From: Thermomicrobiales bacterium
Lineage (GTDB): Bacteria > Chloroflexota > Chloroflexia > Thermomicrobiales > CFX8
Direction of reading: 5' to 3'
Length of the DNA stretch: 56,989 nt
Assembly (NCBI GenBank): GCA_023954495.1
Contig: JAMLIA010000015.1
Coordinates: 1 to 56,989, forward strand
Under the pieces are notes generated by a model that searched no databases, was not told the DNA's origin, and worked only from the letters and a program-made list of their open reading frames with translations. Below are positions 17,801-25,497 of this stretch, one piece after another. Within the stretch, counting starts at the first letter, position 1; each line of letters opens with the position of its first letter. The translations under genes were made by a program, and so were the position numbers.

Positions 17801-18408
17801 TGCAGTATGGTGTGCCACTGCAGGAGTTCGTCGACACCTTCACCTTCACGCGCTTCGAGCCGCAGGGCATGGTTGATGGTCATCCGAACATCAAGATGGC
17901 AACCAGCATCATCGACTACGTCTTCCGCGTCCTCGGACTGGAGTACCTGAACCGCACCGATCTGGTGCAGGTGCCGCCGCAGGAATCGGCGACGAACTTC
18001 GGCGAGATGCTGCCGCCGGAAGCCAAGTCCTCGGCAGCTCCGGTCGCGGCAGCCGCACCGACCCCGACCGCGACACCGGCCATCGCGCCGACGAACGGCA
18101 ACGGGAATGGCAATGGCCGCGCGCACGTGAATGGCAATGGCAACGGCCACAAGAACGGCAACCATGCCGCCCCGAAGGTCGAAGCCCAGCAGGCGCAGGC
18201 TACGACCGCCGCGCCGCAAGCCAGCGTCGCCACCGAACCAGCGCCCGCACCGGTGCTGGATGGCGGCGTCAGCCAGCAGCTCTCCAGCATGATGGGCGAC
18301 GCCCCTTCTGCGACGTCTGCGGCCACATCACCGTCCGCAACGGCGCCATACAAGTGCCTCAACTGCGGAACAGCCTCGGCTGCTCGTGGTGGAAGAGCGG
18401 GCAGATAA
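14830..18408 (+). CDS. nrdJ: Class II (adenosylcobalamin-dependent) ribonucleoside-diphosphate reductase
   Basis: A 1,192-residue reductase that makes deoxyribonucleotides using a B12-generated thiyl radical, so it needs no oxygen. Key residues are visible: first redox Cys215 (PHACFIQS), and the active-site triad in NPCSEYM with Asn422, Cys424 and Glu426. [10 protein letters not shown] and a late [20 protein letters not shown] are typical. After about residue 1,060 comes a low-complexity linker rich in Asn-Gly, then a zinc-ribbon tail. The tail is damaged: KCLNCG is in frame, but the expected preceding FCDVCGHITVRNG is encoded only in another frame, and the last residues (after KCLNCG) are also out of register. 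A GAGGAG ribosome site precedes the ATG. Whether the tail damage is real or a sequence error is open. Confidence 0.95.
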   Translation: [1192 protein letters not shown]

Positions 18409-18460
18409 TTCACCGATGGCAACTAGCGAATTGCTACAGACTAGGTTGTCATCGGTGAAT
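18408..18460. terminator. 16-bp inverted repeat just after nrdJ
   Basis: Arms 18408-18423 (ATTCACCGATGGCAAC) and 18445-18460 (GTTGTCATCGGTGAAT) pair over 16 positions with one G-T. The 21-nt loop itself contains TAGC-GAATT-GCTA. No T-run follows. It overlaps the nrdJ stop codon and marks the border of the AT-richer island, so it may be a terminator or a junction left by an insertion. Confidence 0.5.
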
Positions 18461-18489
18461 CCTCATGTTGTGACTTCGCCATAGCGGAG

Positions 18490-20203
18490 ATGCACGTTGT
18501 CTTACCAATATTTGTTGACGCAACTAACCTGATTCATGGGCGAACCGGCGAGAGGCTCAGAGCCTATTGCCTCGTTGTCTGGCGGGTCGTACCGACTGGG
18601 GCGAGCATCAGTCGAGGAGTTTCGCCCGGCGCGATGGTTTCACCGCTGGATGGGATGGCTTCTGGTCGATACGATTGGCGGAACTGCGTTTGTTCCGGAT
18701 GGCCTCTCTGGCTGGGAAATGGGTACTAATCGTGATCCAAGACGCAAGGCTGAAGACGACTCATCTAAAGCGAGCGCAACAAGCACTTGGTGATGATGCC
18801 TCAGTTATCTGAAATGACCTTTGTATTCGTGACTCCTCGGCGATGGTCATGAAGAAAGATTGGCAGAGGGAGAAGCGCCAAGACAAGATATTCAAGAACG
18901 TAGTTGCCTTCGATGTGATGATCTAGAGACGTGGGCTTGAGCAGGTTCCGGCTGTCTATCTTTGGGTTTCAGAAATAATCGGTACTACTATCGCCGGTTT
19001 GCAAACCATTGATGCGTTTTGGTCTGACTGCAGTGCGACGGAACCAGCCTTTGATTCTCAACTCATCTATTGCTGGACGAGGCGCTGCTCGCGACATTAG
19101 TGAACGACTGGCCGCAAAGTCGTCGACGATCCCATCTGTGGTGATTCACTTGATGAAGCACTCCGCGTTCTTGTCGCAGCCATTCAGTCGCTCCCTCAGT
19201 CGGAATCGGATATTGCGCGAGCGCGATCCGTCATTATTGACGATCCCACTGCGTGGAGGCGGATCTCACTTTCAGCGTCTCCACTCATTCTTATTCCGAC
19301 GTTCTCTAATGTGAATATTGGGACAGCCATAAGACAGGGACATCAAGTTGTTATTCCGCTTGGCAAGGAGGCTGCCTCATACTCAGATACGGTGAATCTG
19401 CCGCGACCAAATCGGCAAGCCGCGAAAGAGGTTGGTTCAACTGGGCCTGCCAGAAGGGCGAGCACGGGATCTTGCTAAGGTCGCGAGGCGGAGTACCCTT
19501 GCATTCCGTCGAAGCATTGCCTCCTTCCGGAACTTCAGCAGCCGCTTTGGGCGTTGCCGGAGTTTGCGGGGCATTAGTGCCTTCATGCTTGCTGGATCTT
19601 GGGATAGGACTAATGTTGCAGACCAAGAAGCGATCGTAGAACTAGGCGGCGTACCGTATCACGACGTAGAGCAAATACTCACCAGATGGGCGAACTCCTC
19701 AGACCCTCCTGTTCGTTGTACTGGATCGACATGGTATGTGGCGGACAGGTTGGACGCTTGGAGATTGCTCCGCCGTTACATTACTCCGACACATGTCGCC
19801 AAGTTTAGACAAACCGCACTTGCTGTCTTGGGAGTGGTTGACCCTGCGCTTGATCTTCCGCCTGATCAACGGTGGGCTGCTAACCTCGAGGCAAAAGACT
19901 TTGGTTCATTCAAGGACGCTTAGGACTGGGAATTTCGGAGACTCGCTCTTATGGTGCTGACTCTCAGATGATCGATAGCCGTCTTTACCAGGGTTTGGCG
20001 GAGACGGTGGTTAATGACTTGCTCAAGGTCGATCGACCGCTAGAAATGTGGCCATCTCTTTCTGACCAGTTACCCCTTCTTGCCGAAGCAGCTCCAGATT
20101 CTTTCTTGGCATGCCTTAACACAGTCATTGAAGAGTCCAAATGGCTGGAACTCATGTTCACTGATTCTGTTGCAAGGTCGACGTTGTTTACTTCTTCGGC
20201 GCA
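18490..20203 (+). pseudogene. 5' half of a large broken gene (nuclease-like + TFVFVTPRRW protein)
   Basis: No single frame is open, but fragments in alternating frames join into one colinear protein: AGWDGF, then GGTAFVPDGLSGWEMGT with DPRRKAEDD, LKRAQQALGDD, EMTFVFVTPRRW, KKDWQREKRQDKIFKNVVAFD, DDLETW, LEQVPAVYLWVSEIIG, SLDEALRVLVAAIQSLPQ, PLILIPTF, LGLPEGRARDLAKVARRS, FMLAGSWDRTNVADQEAI, LLRRYITP, VDPALDLPPDQRW and SLSDQLPLLAEAAPDSF. From memory this order recurs in long (~1,250-residue) bacterial proteins annotated only as hypothetical. The W-E-x-G-T...K pattern resembles a restriction-endonuclease-like core (inference). At least twelve frame breaks occur. Base composition is AT-richer than its neighbours. 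It continues beyond the IS at 21072. Confidence 0.7.
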
Positions 20204-20205
20204 TA

Positions 20206-21069
20206 GAGGGTGTTATGCACTTCCGTCGAGCAGCAGTCGCATGACACGGTGAGCAGCGAGTGTGGAGAATGCGACCAGATGCAGTCCCGCCACCGTCTCA
20301 GGTAAGCGCTCGTAATCCTTGGCCAGACGCTGAAACCGGCTCAACCACGCGAACGAGCGCTCGACCACCCAGCGCCGGGGCAGCAACACGAATCCTCGGT
20401 GCGCCTCCGGCAGCTTGACACTCAACCGGATGCCCCAGCCATCCGCTGCCGCTTCGGCATCTGCTCCGGTACCCCTGATCGACGTAGGCCAGCCCGATCG
20501 TGTCGCCAGTCGCCTCCTGTACCGCTGCCAGTTCCTCGACCTGTGCGCGATCCTCTACCGTTCGCGGGCGTGACCACCAATGCCAGGAACTCCCCCAGCG
20601 TATCGACCGCCAGGTGCAGCTTCGAGCCCTTGCGCTTTCTTGTGCCCGTCGTAGCCGCCTGCGTGCCGTTCTCGATCGATCCTGACAGCGTGCGACTGTC
20701 GAAGATGGCAGCCGTGTGGATCCACCGATTTCCCTTCCCAAGCCGAATCAGGGCCCGCAGGTCGGCCACGATCGCCTCGAAGCAGCCAGCACGGGAACCA
20801 GCGCTGGCTCTGCTGGTAGACGGTGTGCCAGGGTGGAGATCGTTGGGCAGCGTAGCGCCATGGCGAGCCGGTGCGCACGATCCAGCGCAGGCCGCTGAAC
20901 ACCTCACGCAGATCATGGTCACGTTGTGGCGCATCCTCGGTCATCAACGTCAGATACGGAGCAACGAAGTCCCATTCTTCATCGCTGATATCACTCGGGT
21001 ACGGCTTCCGCATGCTGTGTTCTCCATCCCACAAGGGTATCGAGAACTTCTACTCGTGTATAACACCTC
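20206..21069 (-). mobile_element. IS5-family-like insertion sequence, 864 bp, with TA target duplication
   Basis: The ends are inverted repeats: GAGGGTGTTATGCAC at 20206-20220 and GTGTATAACACCTC at 21056-21069 (reverse complement GAGGTGTTATACAC, one indel). TA flanks both sides (20204-20205 and 21070-21071). Deleting the element and one TA joins ...LFTSSAH to TGLLWAVENLLWSP in frame, which proves the insertion point inside the large gene. Size, TA duplication and the multi-frame DDE transposase fit the IS427-type group of the IS5 family (family knowledge; group call tentative). Confidence 0.88.
20213..21013 (-). pseudogene. Transposase of the IS5-type element, in several frames
   Basis: Reading from ATG 21013, the N-terminus MRKPYPSDISDEEWDFVAPY and GLRWIVRTGSPWR are typical of IS5/IS427 transposases. 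The product then changes frame several times: FDSRTL (first catalytic Asp), KGSKLHLAVDTLG, AYVDQGY (second Asp) and [11 protein letters not shown] (catalytic Glu) lie in different frames before the stop near 20213. All three DDE residues survive, but at least three frame changes are needed. One frameshift is normal for the IS427 group; three or more are not. Either the copy is dead or the sequence has indel errors. It cannot be expressed as a whole as given. Confidence 0.85.
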
Positions 21070-21071
21070 TA

Positions 21072-23110
21072 CGGGACTCTTGTGGGCGGTAGAAAATCTG
21101 TTGTGGTCCCCAGGTCACCTGAAGAGCGCCGCGCTTGCATTAGCTCGGTTGGCCCGTCTTGATCCTGGAGGCCAATGGAACAACCGCCCGATCAACACTC
21201 TCACAGATATGTTGCTACCGTGGTATCCGCAAATAGGTAGCGATGTCGATACTGAGCTTATGATCATTGACTTGATTCGATCAAATGAACCGGATGTCGC
21301 ATGGGACCTTATGCTGCGCCTTCTGCCCGGCGAGAGGACTCATGCTGATTTGGTGCATAGACCTGATTGGCGCGACTGGGCGTCTGATCCGGTTAAGAAC
21401 ATGTCGCCTTCCGAACAGACGGTCTTTCTTGAGCATTTGACCAAGAGGATCTTGGCAGATGCAGATGCTTGCCCGCCGAGATTGAAACAACTCATTCCAA
21501 GAATGCGTCGCTTGCCTTTGCAACAGCGAACAACCCTGCTGGAAACCCTCCAGGGCATCGAGATCGAGCGGTATGATGAAACTGATCGTGAGAGCATATG
21601 GCACTCAATCAGGGTGACTTTGAGTCGTCTCCGAATCAACTCCGCGGTTTCCGGCAGGCTTTTTCCAGAGGAACAGGAGATCCTGAAAGAACTGTTTCAC
21701 CATTGGGCTCCTACTGACCCGATAGTACAGCACGCTTGGTTGTTCTCGACTCGACCAGAGTTGCCAGAGCATGACGGTGATTGGGTCAATTACAAACATG
21801 TCGTTTCTGAGTCGCGAGCCAACGCCGTTAGTCAAGTGATGAATAGCGGTGGGATTCTGGCGATCCAATCGCTCGCAAGTCGGAGTGATGATCCATGGCT
21901 CGTCGGCTTCAGTTTTGGCCTGCAGAAGATCCTTGAAACCGAAGATGAAGGCTGGATGGCTAACCTGTTAGGTTCCGACGCTGATAGTGAGCGAAAGCTT
22001 GGAGAAGGTTACGTTGCTGGAAGCTTCGCCGCAAGGGGGTGGGACTGGGCTGAGTCAATTCTCGAGAGCGGAATAGCCCGGTGGTCAGTACGTCAACAGT
22101 CTCTTTTTCTCCTGAGCCTACCATCGGATCCGAGAGTATGGGACTGGACCGCTCGTCTCGGTGATGCTTGTGATGCGGAGTACTGGAAGGCGTGGTCCAA
22201 ATGGGTAGAGCGTCCCTCTGACTGCGAATATGTGATCAAAAAGCTAAATGAGCATAGTCGCCCGAGAGTAGCAATTCGGATTGCAGCTGGACATGTAGGG
22301 CAGGATGGGTTCTTGCTTTCCGCTTCAGACGTGATGTACATGCTTGAATGCGCAACTCTCGGTGAAGGGACGGTTGATTCTGTCTTGCCTTCTAGTTACG
22401 AGATTGAAGTCATCTTCGGATACATTGCCAAGCGCGATATTTTGAGTCAGCATGCGCTAATGCAATTGGAATGGCTATGGATACCGATTTTGACACAAGC
22501 AGATAATTACCATATGCATCTGCACGACGCATTATCCAAAGATCCGCAACTATTTGCAGACATGGTGGCAATGTTATACCCCTCAGTGCATGAGAGAGTT
22601 TGTGCCGCCGATGAGCAATCTAAGATAAATGCAGAGTATGCATATCAGCTTCTGAGCTCTTGGAATGTGGTTCCCGGGTCTGATGCTAGCGGTGTCATTA
22701 GCGAGAAGCTGCTGTCTGATTGGATAGGTGAGGCTCTTGCAATCTTAAGTAGGACTGGCCACTCTGCCGTTGGTGCTCAGCATATTGGTCGAGTACTGAG
22801 ATACGCATCATCAGACGATGACAGTATTTGGCCTCCGGCTGCCCTATATGTTATTGAACATAATAACAACCCAGATATTGAGCGCGGGTTCGAAGATGAA
22901 TTTATTAACAGTAGAGGCATAACGAGTCGTGGGCTGACTGAAGGCGGCGAGCAAGAGCGAAAGCTAGCCGAGAGATACGACTCCCTAGCTATGTCATTGT
23001 CATCAGCCTATCCCCGAGCGTCTGCATTGTTTCGGCGACTCGCGAGCAATTATGAACAATACGCCATGTATGAGGATATCGACGCAGAATTGCTCGAAGA
23101 CATCTTGTAG
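21072..23110 (+). pseudogene. 3' half of the same large gene: clean helical-repeat C-terminal region
   Basis: About 680 codons with no stop or frameshift, continuing the 5' fragment after the IS. Recognisable blocks: GLLWAVENLLWSPGHL, LARLARLDPGGQWNNRP, LPWYPQ, DVAWDLMLRLLPGE, RPDWRDW, EGYVAGSFAARGWDW, and a C-terminal GGEQERKLAERYDSLA. The predicted fold is all-helical with Trp- and Leu-rich repeats, like the sensor arms of large defence ATPases (inference). An uninterrupted frame of 903 codons runs from ATG 20399 in antisense IS sequence into this region, so automated annotation may call 20399-23110. The first ~224 codons of that frame are not part of the native protein. Function unknown. 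Confidence 0.7.
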
Positions 23111-23149
23111 ACGCATGGGTGAAAGAGAGTCTGTACTGGACCTTGACAT

Positions 23150-24175
23150 TCACCGCCCTCCATCCCCCTCATACGGCGCAACCCGCAACGACACCGCACT
23201 CCCCGGCATGCCGCCATAGCCAAGCGCAATGACATCCTCTGGCGCCACCGGCTCGGCACGCATCAGGGGCGGCAGGTAGAGGTCGCCGACGGTGTGGCCG
23301 AGGTACATGCGGGCTGATGCCAGGTTGAGGATCTGCACCGAGCCAGCGCGGGCCAGCCACGACATGCTGCCGCGCGTGGGTGCGCCGGAGTGGACGAGCG
23401 TCGCGCCGATGTCGGCGAGCGCGGCAAGCACCGGGTCGAGCGGGTCGATCGGGTTGCCACCGGCGACGAGCACGACCCCTGCACCGTCAGACAGCGCGGC
23501 GCGAAACGCAGCGGCCACGGCAGTGCGCTCGTGCGGCACGCAGCGGCAGTCGCGCAGTTCTGCGCCGAACCAGGCGACTTTGCGGGACAGTGCGGCCCGC
23601 ACGCGGTCGCGCTGTTCGGCGGACGTCTCGCCAACGAGGATGACGGCGACCGGGCGCGGGACGAACGGCTCCAGCGCGACGAGCGGCCCGGCTGCTGCCC
23701 GGCAAAGCTGCTCGATGGCGGCGACCTTCGCAGTCGTCGTGACAATCGGCGAGACCTTGACGCTGGCGACCGGCGTGTCGGCATCGACCGGCTGCAAGTC
23801 GATGGTCGTGTAGACGGTGATCTCGCCGACGCTGTTGATGGCACGCAGCAGGTCGGCGTCGATGCGGACGAGGCCGCGGCGACGGGCGACGAGGTCCACC
23901 CGGCTCTGGTTCGGCTCGCGGATGGTGAGGTGTTCTCCGCAGATCGCAGTCGCCACCTGTGATGCCGCGTCGTTCTCGTGCAGGTCGCCCGGCTCGCGTT
24001 CGACGAGGTGCAGATCGTGCGTGGCGTGCTCGCGCAGCGTGTCCAGATCGGCGGCAGCGAGGGCCGTGCCTTTCGGCAGGCGGAGCGTGCCGGAGCTATC
24101 GCGGATGTCCTGCGTCAGCACCCAGCCGGTCTGTGCGGCGGTGATGTCAGCCGGGGCGAGTGCGTGCGCTTTCAA
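23150..24175 (-). CDS. Molybdopterin-binding (MoCF/MoeA-like) domain protein
   Basis: A 341-residue cytoplasmic protein. The N-terminal part (about 1-160) resembles a MoeA/SAF-like entry domain (GWVLTQDIRDSSGTLRLPKGTAL). The C-terminal part (about 170-335) resembles the molybdopterin-binding fold, with AVILVGET and a Gly/Asp-rich loop DGAGVVLVAGGNPIDPLDP followed by GAPTRGSMSWLA. Full MoeA would be longer and carry the conserved GDS/T loop, so this is more likely a stand-alone putative molybdopterin-binding protein. It is separated by 34 bases from the GIY-YIG gene upstream on the same strand. No molybdoenzyme is encoded nearby. Confidence 0.75.
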   Translation of the reverse strand: MKAHALAPADITAAQTGWVLTQDIRDSSGTLRLPKGTALAAADLDTLREHATHDLHLVEREPGDLHENDAASQVATAICGEHLTIREPNQSRVDLVARRRGLVRIDADLLRAINSVGEITVYTTIDLQPVDADTPVASVKVSPIVTTTAKVAAIEQLCRAAAGPLVALEPFVPRPVAVILVGETSAEQRDRVRAALSRKVAWFGAELRDCRCVPHERTAVAAAFRAALSDGAGVVLVAGGNPIDPLDPVLAALADIGATLVHSGAPTRGSMSWLARAGSVQILNLASARMYLGHTVGDLYLPPLMRAEPVAPEDVIALGYGGMPGSAVSLRVAPYEGDGGR

Positions 24176-24209
24176 TCTGGCGCTCCTCCTGCCGTGGCCA
24201 CGGACCGGT

Positions 24210-24563
24210 TCAGTACAGCAGCTCGGGGTCCTGCTGCTCGCGGACGATCTCTTCCAGCGCGGCGAGGTCGCTCTGAATATCCTCGCGGGTCATTTCCGGC
24301 CGGATGTCCAGGATTTCGAGGATCTCCAGGTCGAATGCGTCGATGCCGTAGTGGTCAACATCGGCGCGGATGCGATGGTCGAACACGCCGGTTGTGCCGG
24401 TCGAGCGCGCAAACGCGATCTTGTTGCGGATGCTCGGCAGATTCGGCGACGATGCAACCAGTGCCTTGCCCGTCTGCTTGTTGACGATCCGGTAGACGCC
24501 CGCTTCGGTGTGCGTCTCCTTGTATTGATCGCGCAATGCTCGTCGTCGCGATCGATCGGTCAT
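24210..24563 (-). CDS. GIY-YIG nuclease-like domain protein
   Basis: A 117-residue protein started at ATG 24563, which has an AAAGGAG ribosome site; an upstream ATG at 24596 lacks one. The core EAGVYRIVNKQTGKALVASSPNL matches the GIY-YIG pattern in the form GVY...VAS. The rest (GIDAFDLEILEIL, then an acidic helix) matches the small family found in many high-GC bacteria. The catalytic Tyr is present in VYRI, but the second Tyr of the motif is replaced, so nuclease activity is uncertain. It precedes the molybdopterin-binding gene on the same strand; no functional link is evident. Confidence 0.72.
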   Translation of the reverse strand: MTDRSRRRALRDQYKETHTEAGVYRIVNKQTGKALVASSPNLPSIRNKIAFARSTGTTGVFDHRIRADVDHYGIDAFDLEILEILDIRPEMTREDIQSDLAALEEIVREQQDPELLY

Positions 24564-24696
24564 GGGTGCTCCTTTGCGCGGTGCGTCGTTCGGCACGTAC
24601 CGTTTCCTACCACGTCTTCGTGCCGACGCGCTACTCTTCGCATCCTGACCTGTCGATCCCGGGCAGGCGCGATCGTCGTCTGTAAGCGAAGGGCTG

Positions 24697-25098
24697 GTGC
24701 CGGTGTACCGTGACCCACAAGTGAACTTCTACGTGCGTGATGTCGAGACGTCAGTGCGCTTCTACGCCGACCTGTTCGGCTTCGTCGAGACGTTCCGCAC
24801 GCCGGAGTCGGGCCCGCCTGCGCACGTCGAGCTGCGCCTCGGTGGCCTGATCCTCGGCCTCGCCTCCATCGAGGCTGCGCAGAAGGTGCATGCAATCCCG
24901 GCCGGCGAAGGTCCGGCCCGTGCCGAGGTCTGTCTCTGGACGGACGACGTTGACCAGTCGTACGCAGAGTTGCTGGCCAACGGCGCGCAGCCGATGACCG
25001 CCCCGCACGACTTCCTCGAAGGCCGCCTCCGCGCCGCCTGGGTCGTCGATCCGGATGGCAACCCGGTAGAGATTGTGGCGGAGCGGAAGGCGGAGTGA
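24697..25098 (+). CDS. VOC (glyoxalase/bleomycin-resistance) family protein
   Basis: A 133-residue protein beginning at GTG 24697, with GAAGGG a few bases upstream. It has the two beta-alpha-beta-beta-beta units of the vicinal oxygen chelate fold: VNFYVRDVETSVRFYADLFGF at the start and the second half with WTDDVDQSYAELLANG. The closing DPDGNPVEIVAE carries the usual Glu metal ligand. Possible roles include a small-molecule isomerase, dioxygenase or binding protein. It stands alone and is convergent with the creatininase gene beyond a palindrome-rich spacer. Confidence 0.88.
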   Translation: MPVYRDPQVNFYVRDVETSVRFYADLFGFVETFRTPESGPPAHVELRLGGLILGLASIEAAQKVHAIPAGEGPARAEVCLWTDDVDQSYAELLANGAQPMTAPHDFLEGRLRAAWVVDPDGNPVEIVAERKAE

Positions 25099-25164
25099 CG
25101 ATGCTGCGACTGCAACGGCAGCCTGCTCGACGAATCACCTTGACTACTGGTTGATGGGACAGTG

Positions 25165-25214
25165 TCATTTTCATGATTTCACGATCCTATAGGATCGTGA
25201 AATCATGAAAATGA
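25165..25214. repeat. Perfect 50-bp AT-rich palindrome, copy 1
   Basis: The 25 bases from 25165 (TCATTTTCATGATTTCACG...) are exactly reverse-complemented by 25190-25214, with the centre CCTA|TAGG and no loop. It lies between convergent genes ending at 25098 and 25498. Two related but imperfect copies follow at 25272 and 25393. The 25099-25497 spacer contains these palindromes and no gene. Confidence 0.85.
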
Positions 25215-25271
25215 AGTACGACGCGCAGCGATGATGCAGTGCATGACAAAGCAGATACGGCCAAACGTCCA

Positions 25272-25314
25272 AATTCATGATTCACGATCCCTAAGGAATA
25301 TGAAATCGTGAATT
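25272..25314. repeat. Related palindrome, copy 2 (imperfect)
   Basis: Begins AATTCATGATTCACGATCCC and closes with ATGAAATCGTGAATT. The arms pair with several mismatches, and the central CCTAAGG resembles copy 1 (CCTATAGG). Confidence 0.65.
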
Positions 25315-25392
25315 CAGGAATCTCGCCGATCGACCATGCGGCGCTTGCCACAGCTCACGCTCGTGCCAGGAACGTATCAGCGCTATGGAGTG

Positions 25393-25445
25393 AAATTCAT
25401 GATTTCATGATTTCATTTTCCTAAGGGATCGTGAATCATGAATTT
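25393..25445. repeat. Related palindrome, copy 3
   Basis: Outer arms AAATTCATGATT (25393-25404) and AATCATGAATTT (25434-25445) are perfect over 12 bp. The interior holds TTTCATTTTCCTAAGGGATCG, a degenerate version of copy 1 with a partial duplication of TTCATGA. Confidence 0.7.
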
Positions 25446-25497
25446 GTCGATGATCCACGGACGGTTTCAGCGTCCTGCCGATCTGATTGCCCGTCCG

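Noticed and set aside
16432-18219. 595-codon minus-strand frame opposite nrdJ
   Set aside because: Shadow of nrdJ; Arg/Leu/Val/Asp-rich with no motif.
20399-23110. 903-codon plus-strand frame taken as one native gene
   Set aside because: Its first ~224 codons are antisense IS sequence that happens to be in frame; only 21072-23110 is the native gene.
25165-25445. CRISPR-like array
   Set aside because: Three units differ in length and sequence, each is itself palindromic, and the spacing of ~110-120 bp is too long for a CRISPR repeat-spacer unit.
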